From: an uncultured Porphyromonadaceae bacterium | Lineage (GTDB): Bacteria; Bacteroidota; Bacteroidia; Bacteroidales; Muribaculaceae | DNA length: 5,510 bases | NCBI GenBank assembly: GCA_947178655.1 | Contig: CAMWZB010000080.1 | Coordinates: forward strand, 1-5,510 | Direction of reading: 5' to 3' | In this document: piece after piece, positions 1-5,510 of the stretch | Position numbering within the stretch: position 1 is the stretch's first letter | Layout: each line of letters opens with the position of its first letter | Notes under the pieces: model-generated | What the model saw: the letters and a program-made list of their open reading frames with translations, nothing else | Database searches by the model: none | What the model was told of the DNA's origin: nothing | Made by a program: the position numbers and the translations under genes

Positions 1-225
1 AGCCGGCCCTGAGAGTAGGTTCAGGAGCGCCCTACTCTACCTTACTTATATATAAAGGGATATATTAAAATCTGAAAACAACATCCGGCCTCCGGCCGGT
101 AACCGCTGCCCAATTCTTTTCATCCGACAATCAACCACCATCAGAAAAACTCTATCTGCGATTTTTGGCCGGTCGGCGACCAACGGATTCGAACACCGGC
201 CATAATCAGACACACTATCATCACT
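1..225. other. Leader region without a gene upstream of the epimerase
   Basis: I see no convincing gene here. The left edge could be the last codons of an upstream plus-strand gene (frame 1 reads Ser-Arg-Pro then TGA at 10-12), but three codons cannot support a call. The stretch at 44-71 is AT-rich and contains the 10-bp palindrome TTATATATAA (46-55), which makes it the likeliest place for a promoter. I cannot find a good match to the Bacteroidetes -33 TTTG / -7 TAnnTTTG pair. The hexamer CCGGCC or its complement occurs at 3-8, 85-90, 92-97 (overlapping 94-99), 167-172 and 196-201, including a tandem 7-bp TCCGGCC repeat at 84-97. No Shine-Dalgarno precedes the ATG at 226, which is normal for Bacteroidetes. 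Confidence 0.5.
12..38 (+). repeat. 8-bp inverted repeat (possible terminator of an upstream gene)
   Basis: AGAGTAGG (12-19) pairs perfectly with CCTACTCT (31-38) around an 11-nt loop. It starts right after a frame-1 TGA at 10-12, so it could end transcription of a gene lying to the left. No T-run follows (the next bases are ACCTTACTTATATA), so it is not a classical intrinsic terminator. It could instead be a 5'-UTR stem-loop or an operator for the genes to the right. Confidence 0.35.
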
Positions 226-1407
226 ATGCCATACCATTATCTCTCCGACTTCTCGGAGCTTTACCGCAAGAGCCTTATTGACGACATTATGCCGTTCTGG
301 CTGAAGAATGGGCTCGACAGAGTCAACGGCGGTGTGTACACTTGCCTTGACCGTGACGGTACAATCATCGACCCGACAAAGTCGGTATGGTTCCAGGGCC
401 GTTTCGGGTTCACGGCGGCCTATGCCTACAATAACATCATGAACAACGAAGAGTGGCTTGCCGCGTCGAAAAGTTGTCTCGATTTCATCGAGGCACACTG
501 CTTCGACGGGGACGGCCGCATGTTCTTCGAAGTGACAGCCGACGGCACTCCGCTCCGCAAACGGCGCTATGTGTTCTCGGAGTGCTTCGCCGCCATTGCC
601 ATGGCAGAGTATGCCAAAGCATCAGGCGACGGAACTTACGCCGAGAAGGCTCTCAGGCTGTTCAAGGATATACTGAGGTTCACGGACACTCCCGGCCTGC
701 TTCCGGACAAATACCTTCCTGTCCACAAAGCCATCGGGCACTCTATCACGATGATACTCATCAACACTGCGTCTGTGATACGCAGCGTGATGCCCGACCC
801 TCTGCTTGACCAACGCATAGACCTGTATATCGAACGACTGAAGCTGTTCATCAAGCCGGAATTCAAGGCGATGCTCGAGACCGTGACTCCCGAGGGAGGG
901 CTCATCGACACTTGCGCAGGCCGCACCATCAATCCCGGGCACTGCATAGAGACAGCATGGTTCCTGCTTGACGAGGCTCGCCACCGCGGCCGCGATGCAG
1001 AGCTGACACACATGGCCACTACCATACTCGACTGGTCGTGGGACTGGGGCTGGGACGAGGAGTTCGGAGGCATCATCAATTTCCGTGACTGCCGCGGCCT
1101 CCCTTGCCAGGACTACTCGCAGGACATGAAATTCTGGTGGCCACAGACCGAGGCCATCATAGCCACTCTGAGCGCATATGAAGCCACGGGCAACATCAAG
1201 TATCTGGAGATGCACCGCAAAGCCCATGAATGGGCATGGAAACATCTGCCCGACCCGGAGTTCGGGGAGTGGTTCGGCTACCTGCACCGCGACGGCACTG
1301 TGGCGCAGCCTGCCAAAGGCAACATATTCAAAGGGCCTTTTCACATCCCGCGCATGATGGTGAAATCAGCCATGCTGTGCTCCGACATACTCGGCCGGCA
1401 GGCATAA
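226..1407 (+). CDS. nanE: N-acylglucosamine 2-epimerase (AGE/RnBP family), probable ManNAc to GlcNAc epimerase
   Basis: This cytosolic enzyme probably interconverts N-acetylmannosamine and N-acetylglucosamine. In Bacteroides that step follows the sialate lyase and feeds ManNAc into GlcNAc metabolism. The 393-aa length fits the family (about 390-430 aa, an alpha/alpha-barrel). Visible AGE-type motifs, in order: GGVYTCLDRDG (35-45), VWFQGR with Arg59, GHSITMI (171-177), NPGHCIETAWFLL (237-248), FWWPQTEA (303-310) and FGYLHRDG...FKGPFHIPR (350-376). Arg59, His239, Glu309 and His373 fall where the catalytic Arg, His, Glu and His of characterised AGEs lie, as I remember for the Anabaena enzyme. 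The motifs follow the AGE/renin-binding-protein pattern rather than cellobiose 2-epimerase. The ATG at 226 gives a normal N-terminus with no Shine-Dalgarno. There is no signal peptide. The transporter follows 175 bp downstream on the same strand, as in nan operons. The family is near certain; ManNAc as substrate is inferred from motifs and context. Confidence 0.9.
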   Translation: MPYHYLSDFSELYRKSLIDDIMPFWLKNGLDRVNGGVYTCLDRDGTIIDPTKSVWFQGRFGFTAAYAYNNIMNNEEWLAASKSCLDFIEAHCFDGDGRMFFEVTADGTPLRKRRYVFSECFAAIAMAEYAKASGDGTYAEKALRLFKDILRFTDTPGLLPDKYLPVHKAIGHSITMILINTASVIRSVMPDPLLDQRIDLYIERLKLFIKPEFKAMLETVTPEGGLIDTCAGRTINPGHCIETAWFLLDEARHRGRDAELTHMATTILDWSWDWGWDEEFGGIINFRDCRGLPCQDYSQDMKFWWPQTEAIIATLSAYEATGNIKYLEMHRKAHEWAWKHLPDPEFGEWFGYLHRDGTVAQPAKGNIFKGPFHIPRMMVKSAMLCSDILGRQA

Positions 1408-1582
1408 GGCACGTATGACACGGCCCGGCGAAATGTTTGTTCACTTATCATTTCCATTTCCACCGATTATTTCGCCGGGCCCACACCTGCTTCACTCGGC
1501 GCGCATCTGCCCAAGTCACGGCCCGCAACACTTCGGCACCTTAGACCGCATATTCATTGACTGACTACGTTACACACTACAG
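1408..1582 (+). other. Intercistronic region between epimerase and transporter
   Basis: These 175 bp hold no ORF worth calling. The gap is long for two genes presumed to share an operon. It contains a large inverted repeat (1422-1481, listed separately). A 9-bp direct repeat CACGGCCCG occurs at 1419-1427 and again at 1517-1525. The second copy could pair with the 3' arm of the inverted repeat (CGGGCC, 1476-1481), giving a weaker alternative fold. No clear promoter or Shine-Dalgarno precedes the ATG at 1583. Confidence 0.55.
1422..1481 (+). repeat. Perfect 13-bp inverted repeat with a 34-nt loop between the two genes
   Basis: GGCCCGGCGAAAT (1422-1434) is the exact reverse complement of ATTTCGCCGGGCC (1469-1481). 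The 34-base loop is T- and C-rich. It begins 15 bases after the epimerase stop. No T-run follows the 3' arm (CCACACCTGC), so simple intrinsic termination is unlikely. More plausible roles are an mRNA-stabilising or processing stem that sets unequal epimerase and transporter levels, a partial or attenuating terminator, or a small dispersed palindromic repeat. The repeat is certain; its role is unknown. Confidence 0.8.
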
Positions 1583-2842
1583 ATGAGAAATATACGATTA
1601 AAACCCTGGTATCCCTGGATGGTGGTGGCACTGCTCTGGACTGTGGCACTGCTGAACTATATGGACCGCCAGATGCTGTCGACCATGCGCGACGCCATGG
1701 CCGTTGACATCACCGACCTTGAGAGCAAGGTGATGTTCGGAAAACTGATGGCAGCATTCATGTGGATATACGGCCTGATGAGTCCCATATCGGGCATGGT
1801 CGCCGACCGGGTGAACCGCAAGTGGCTGATAGTCATATCACTCGCCGTATGGTCGGCAGTGACACTGCTCATGGGCTATGCCGACAGCTACAATCAGGTG
1901 TACGCCCTTCGCGCTCTGATGGGCGTATCGGAGGCTCTGTACATACCTGCGGCACTGTCGCTGATAGCAGACTACTTCACAGGCAAGCAGCTCAGCCTTG
2001 CCATAGGCATACACATGACAGGCCTATACATGGGCCAGGCCGTAGGCGGCTTCGGTGCCTTCGTGGCCGAACAGCTGTCGTGGCAGGCTACATTCCATTG
2101 GTTCGGACTCATCGGCATCGGATACTCGGTGGTGCTCGTGTTCCTGCTCTACGAGAAGCGCAGCGACGCACCTGCGGCAGCGCGACATCAGGAGAGTTTC
2201 GCCTCTGACCTTCGCACAAATCTTCAAGCCGCCGGAGCCTCTCTTGGAATGTTAGTGACGAATATCGCGTTCTGGACCATCATGTTCTTCTTCGCATCAT
2301 GCTCCATCCCGGGATGGGCCACAAAGAACTGGCTGCCGACTCTGTTTGCCGACAGCCTCGGCATCGACATGGCACTCGCAGGTCCGGTGGCGACTATAAC
2401 TATTGCCGCAGCATCGTTCGCCGGCGTCATGACCGGCGGTCCGATGGCCGACCGGTGGTCGGCCCGGAATCTGCGCGGACGCATTTACACCAGCGCCATA
2501 GGGCTGCTTATGATGATTCCATCGCTCGTTCTCATGGGATATGGCTCGAGCCTGGCGGCTGCCCTTGGCGCAGGTGTGCTCTTCGGCTTCGGATACGGCC
2601 TGTTCGATGCGAACAACATGCCGATTCTGTGCCAGTTCGTGCCTTCACGCTCGCGTGCCACTGCTTACGGGCTGATGAACATGAGCGGACTCTTCATCGG
2701 CGCCATGGCCACGAATCTGCTGGGCTCGCTTGCCGAGCACGGCCAGATGGGCATGGGATTCGCCTGTATGGCAGGCGCTCTGGCTCTGGCCGTTGTGCTC
2801 CAGCTGTCGGTGCTGAAGCCGCGCACTCTCAATATGACATGA
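1583..2842 (+). CDS. nanT: MFS transporter, probable sialic acid/amino-sugar permease (NanT-like)
   Basis: This is an inner-membrane secondary transporter of the major facilitator superfamily, probably a proton symporter. The 419 aa hold about 12 hydrophobic segments, roughly at 12-32, 55-75, 80-98, 104-126, 138-160, 166-190, 225-250, 263-285, 300-320, 323-348, 358-382 and 391-412. A hydrophilic central loop lies at about 191-222. The MFS signature between helices 2 and 3 is GMVADRVNRK (71-80), and a related GGPMADRWSARN (285-296) follows helix 8, as expected from the duplicated six-helix halves. LLNYMDRQ in helix 1 is typical of organic-anion and sugar-acid MFS members. The N-terminus is a short basic segment that runs straight into helix 1, which supports the ATG at 1583. 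Position after an AGE epimerase matches the nanE-nanT order of Bacteroides and Tannerella. The substrate is inferred from that context, and another sugar is possible. Two hairpin terminators follow the stop codon. Confidence 0.85.
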   Translation: MRNIRLKPWYPWMVVALLWTVALLNYMDRQMLSTMRDAMAVDITDLESKVMFGKLMAAFMWIYGLMSPISGMVADRVNRKWLIVISLAVWSAVTLLMGYADSYNQVYALRALMGVSEALYIPAALSLIADYFTGKQLSLAIGIHMTGLYMGQAVGGFGAFVAEQLSWQATFHWFGLIGIGYSVVLVFLLYEKRSDAPAAARHQESFASDLRTNLQAAGASLGMLVTNIAFWTIMFFFASCSIPGWATKNWLPTLFADSLGIDMALAGPVATITIAAASFAGVMTGGPMADRWSARNLRGRIYTSAIGLLMMIPSLVLMGYGSSLAAALGAGVLFGFGYGLFDANNMPILCQFVPSRSRATAYGLMNMSGLFIGAMATNLLGSLAEHGQMGMGFACMAGALALAVVLQLSVLKPRTLNMT

Positions 2843-2854
2843 CTAACGATTGGT

Positions 2855-2887
2855 ATACCGGAGGACGTGTCTCTCCGGTATGGTTTT
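2855..2887 (+). terminator. Intrinsic terminator after the transporter
   Basis: ATACCGGAG (2855-2863) pairs with CTCCGGTAT (2873-2881), a perfect 9-bp stem with a 9-nt loop. TGG and a TTTT run (2884-2887) follow. It lies 12 bases after the transporter stop codon. On the opposite strand no T-run follows, so it should act mainly on plus-strand transcripts. Confidence 0.75.
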
Positions 2888-2904
2888 GGTGATTATAAAC
2901 GCAG

Positions 2905-2942
2905 AGACCGCGCTGTAGAGGTTACAGCGCGGTCTTGATTTT
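2905..2942. terminator. Strong hairpin between convergent genes, probable bidirectional terminator
   Basis: AGACCGCGCTGTA (2905-2917) pairs perfectly with TACAGCGCGGTCT (2923-2935), a 13-bp stem with a 5-nt loop. On the plus strand TTGATTTTG follows, a good U-rich tail, making this a backup terminator for the transporter unit. On the minus strand the stem begins 51 bases after the protease stop codon and is followed by CTGCGTTTATAA, a weaker tail, so it probably also ends the protease transcript. Confidence 0.8.
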
Positions 2943-2986
2943 GTCACGTGCTCCGGCAAGATGAAGAAACCGGGCGCTTCAGGTCA

Positions 2987-5510
2987 TCAGCGTATGTATA
3001 CTTTCGCGGTGCGCGAACCCTGACGACGGATATAGAGGCCTGACGATGGCCGGGCCACGCGGATGCCCTGGAGGTTATAGTACTCGACAGGGGTGTCGGC
3101 ATCGACGCTGTCGACAAAGCCGACGCCGTTCATAAACGACGCAGTGACGACGTTGGAACGCGCAGATGTCTCGCCGCCGGCATTGACAGCCTCCACGAAG
3201 AAACGTATCTGACCGGCCGAGGCAGGAACGTCGAGCGTATGTGATGTGATGTCGCCGACATCGTTGCGGTCATAACCGTCGATGGTGGCGAATGTCGAAC
3301 CGCCGAGTGTGATGGAAAGGTCATCGACAGCTACATTGCCGCTGCCTTGCTTGACATAGGTCAGCGCTATCTGACGACTGCCTTCGGGCACGGACGGGAT
3401 ATCGATGACCGTACCGCTGCCATTGTAGAGCGACGGCGACACTTCAGCTATTGTCGTGTACTGAGACGACGCGTCGGGGCGGACAGCTATCTGTAGACTG
3501 TTGGACTGGACGGCGTTTGCGCCACAGACCCACAGCGATATATTCTTGACATCGACGCCGTAGACGGGCGACTGAAGCATGACACCGTTGCTGCTCATCT
3601 TGAGCGAGGGAGCCTCGACACAGTATGACGTGGATGTATAGGTGCTGCCTGTGGTGCCGGTCCAGTTCCATCCGTCGGGGATAACAAGCGATGAGCTGCG
3701 CGGCACGCCGAAGGTGAGAGTCTCGGTCGAGCCGGCACTCTCCGAGCCGGCCTCCACCGTAAGGAGGTATGATGCGGCACCTTCGAGAGGCTCCCACTCG
3801 AGAGTGGCGTGTGCCTCAGAGTCAATCACTGCCGATATGGCCACGGGAGCGAGATAGCGGAACGCGATGACCGGCGTGCGCACAGAGGCTTCGTCGGAGA
3901 GTTCGGACTGCGTCGAGCCCCGGTATGCGCGTACAGTGGCGTAGTATTCGGTCTCGGGCCGGCATCCGGTGACGGTATAGCTCGTTTCCTGAGTGGTGAA
4001 CGAACCGGGAATATGTCCCTCGGAATATACATTCACTATATAGCCGGCAGCATTCTCGACAGGACTCCACGCGACGGTGACCGAGCCGTCGTCGGCCGCA
4101 GTCATGACAGGTGCGGAGGGACGGTCGAGGGAGGTCAGGCCTCCGTCCACCAGGAATGAGATGACTCCATCGGTCTCAGTGATATCAGTGATGGGGAGCC
4201 CGATGCTTTTTCCGGCCCAGGACACGAGAGCCGGCCGGGTCTCGGAGGTGAACGATGTGACATTGGCTGTGCCGGGGAAGGCATATCCGGCCATGACGGA
4301 TGTGCTCATATTGTTGGTAAGGCCATTAGCCTCGACGATGTCGACGTACTGGTGGGATTTGCTGTTGTTGACAATATTCGAATCGAATATCGACTGATTG
4401 AAGTCAATATGCCATATGAGCATGCCGTGGCCCGGCACATATTTATCCCATCCCCGCTGCTGACGGTTCTCCAGAAGGAAAAACTCGGTCTGTTTCTCGG
4501 TCGGGATTAGACAGCAGCTGTTCGACGTCAGGATATGCTCGAGCGATATTGAGGATGGCCCGTCAAGGACTACAGGCTCAATCCAGCCCATTGCATTTCG
4601 CTCGTAGGCACCGTAAGCCGGAGGGGTGTGGCCGTCGTTGTTGTAAGGGCCATAGTCAAGGACACTCCAGTCGCCGGGAGTGTAGGCGGCATAGCTGTCT
4701 GAAGTATGATAGAGGTCGGGGAGTCCCATGACATGCGAGAACTCATGCACGAACGTTCCGATAGGCGAAGGACGGTTGTCACCGCCCGACCCGAGCCATT
4801 CCTGCACGCAGCAGTAGCCGTAGAGCTGCTTGCCATTGTAGTATTTGCCCTCTTCGACATTATACGCATGAGGCCATACGGAAGCCGCGGGACCTCCGGT
4901 AGCTTCGCCTTCGCCGGCAAATACGATGAAGATGTTGTCAATATTTCCGTCTCCGTCGTAATCGTACTGCGAGAAGTCAATCTCGTTCTTGAGGAGTTCG
5001 GCGGCTTCTTCGACCATCATCTCGGGCTTGGCATCATTGCCGGCACCGCCTATGTTGCGGCCATAATACGAGCGGTTGTTAGCCAGTGTGACAGGTCCGT
5101 AGACATCGTATGTGATGTCAAACCTTCCTTCTGACTGGTCGAGGAAATAGTCTCTGACAGAGCCCGTTGCGCCATAGTCGGCGAAGCCTTTTTCATTGAA
5201 GAGCCTGCTGAAATAGTCTTTCGGATCGTCAAGAGTGAAATCGACGTCCTTGTAACTTACAAGAAACACGAGTGAGCGCACTTTGCCCTCACGCGGATAG
5301 TTCGATGTGAACAGTCCGAGGCCGGATTGAGGAATTGAAGCGGCGAATGCCGCACGGAAACGCTCAAGATTGGAGCGACGTGCCTGGACTGACGCACGCA
5401 CTCCGCGCACCCGCGAATCGTTGGCTCCGGCAGCAAGAGTGATAGCTCCGCCATCATCGGCGAAAGCATAGCACAGGCGTCCCGTCTCGTCGGCCAGCAT
5501 AGGCATAGAG
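2987..5510 (-). CDS. M6-family (immune inhibitor A-like) secreted zinc metalloprotease, 5' end outside window
   Basis: This is a probable exported endopeptidase. Residues are numbered from the ATG at 5506, which is probably internal: the frame is open to the window edge (the preceding codon is TCT), and the protein begins without the signal peptide expected of this family. The M6 catalytic domain spans about 77-455. Its zinc site is HEFSHVMGLPD (His254, Glu255, His258, Asp264), matching HExxHxxGxxD. A DxDxDGxID loop (182-190) looks able to bind calcium. GDWSVLDYG (278-286) is at the Met-turn position with Leu283, and GHGMLIWHID (359-368) is a family block. A fibronectin type III domain (463-546) follows, then a second FN3-like fold apparently interrupted by a beta-sandwich of about 140 residues (594-736). 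The tail YYNLQGIRV...GLYIRR (809-828) resembles Bacteroidales C-terminal sorting or anchoring domains. It is transcribed convergently with the transporter. The substrate is unknown; host or dietary glycoproteins are a guess. Confidence 0.9.
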   Translation of the reverse strand, partial: SMPMLADETGRLCYAFADDGGAITLAAGANDSRVRGVRASVQARRSNLERFRAAFAASIPQSGLGLFTSNYPREGKVRSLVFLVSYKDVDFTLDDPKDYFSRLFNEKGFADYGATGSVRDYFLDQSEGRFDITYDVYGPVTLANNRSYYGRNIGGAGNDAKPEMMVEEAAELLKNEIDFSQYDYDGDGNIDNIFIVFAGEGEATGGPAASVWPHAYNVEEGKYYNGKQLYGYCCVQEWLGSGGDNRPSPIGTFVHEFSHVMGLPDLYHTSDSYAAYTPGDWSVLDYGPYNNDGHTPPAYGAYERNAMGWIEPVVLDGPSSISLEHILTSNSCCLIPTEKQTEFFLLENRQQRGWDKYVPGHGMLIWHIDFNQSIFDSNIVNNSKSHQYVDIVEANGLTNNMSTSVMAGYAFPGTANVTSFTSETRPALVSWAGKSIGLPITDITETDGVISFLVDGGLTSLDRPSAPVMTAADDGSVTVAWSPVENAAGYIVNVYSEGHIPGSFTTQETSYTVTGCRPETEYYATVRAYRGSTQSELSDEASVRTPVIAFRYLAPVAISAVIDSEAHATLEWEPLEGAASYLLTVEAGSESAGSTETLTFGVPRSSSLVIPDGWNWTGTTGSTYTSTSYCVEAPSLKMSSNGVMLQSPVYGVDVKNISLWVCGANAVQSNSLQIAVRPDASSQYTTIAEVSPSLYNGSGTVIDIPSVPEGSRQIALTYVKQGSGNVAVDDLSITLGGSTFATIDGYDRNDVGDITSHTLDVPASAGQIRFFVEAVNAGGETSARSNVVTASFMNGVGFVDSVDADTPVEYYNLQGIRVARPSSGLYIRRQGSRTAKVYIR

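Noticed and set aside
151..168. Possible Bacteroidetes -7 promoter box near TATCTGCGATTTTTGG
   Set aside because: It needs at least two mismatches to TAnnTTTG and has no TTTG element at the right distance upstream.
184..200. TTCGAAC within CGGATTCGAACACCGG, resembling a tRNA T-loop, on either strand
   Set aside because: The bases flanking the loop do not form a 5-bp T-stem on either strand, and no acceptor stem or anticodon arm can be built around it.
46..498. 150-aa open frame on the minus strand
   Set aside because: It lies mostly antisense to the well-supported epimerase and encodes no recognisable motif. It is a by-product of that gene's codon use.
622..1344. 240-aa open frame on the minus strand
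   Set aside because: It lies wholly within the epimerase gene on the opposite strand, with a low-complexity translation and no family resemblance.
2299..2892. 197-aa plus-strand frame overlapping the transporter end
   Set aside because: The translation is rich in Arg, His and Ser, typical of an off-frame reading of GC-rich membrane-protein DNA, and it runs through the terminator stem.
3809..5134. Several plus-strand open frames (3809-4159, 4077-4397, 4706-5134)
   Set aside because: All are antisense to the metalloprotease, whose conserved zinc motif and domains fix the coding strand.
1..5510. CRISPR array, insertion sequence or phage/defence genes
   Set aside because: No regularly spaced repeats, transposase motifs, terminal inverted repeats with target duplications, or defence-type domains are visible.

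Overview
The window looks like a piece of a gut Bacteroidales chromosome, perhaps Muribaculaceae-like (family placement is a guess). The reasons are: no start codon has a Shine-Dalgarno sequence, the base composition is moderately GC-rich, the epimerase and MFS transporter pair resembles the nanE-nanT part of Bacteroides nan operons, and the large M6 metalloprotease ends in a 'YYNLQGIRV...GLYI' tail seen on many exported Bacteroidales proteins.

Layout: 1-225 has no gene and holds a short hairpin, an AT-rich stretch and several CCGGCC motifs. A plus-strand pair follows: an AGE-family N-acylglucosamine 2-epimerase (226-1407) and a 12-helix MFS transporter (1583-2842). They are separated by 175 bp containing a perfect 13-bp inverted repeat. 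The 144-bp convergent gap at 2843-2986 carries two strong hairpins, read as terminators. The rest of the window (2987-5510) is the minus-strand M6-family secreted metalloprotease, whose 5' end lies beyond the right edge.

Working together: the epimerase and transporter most likely serve import and breakdown of host-derived amino sugars (sialic acid to ManNAc to GlcNAc). The expected lyase (nanL) and any sialidase are not in view. The convergent protease is a separate transcription unit. A link through glycoprotein foraging is possible but is only inference from proximity. I found no clearly new system. The points most worth checking are the intercistronic inverted repeat and the protease architecture, in which a fibronectin type III fold appears split by a nested beta-sandwich and the Met-turn position holds Leu.
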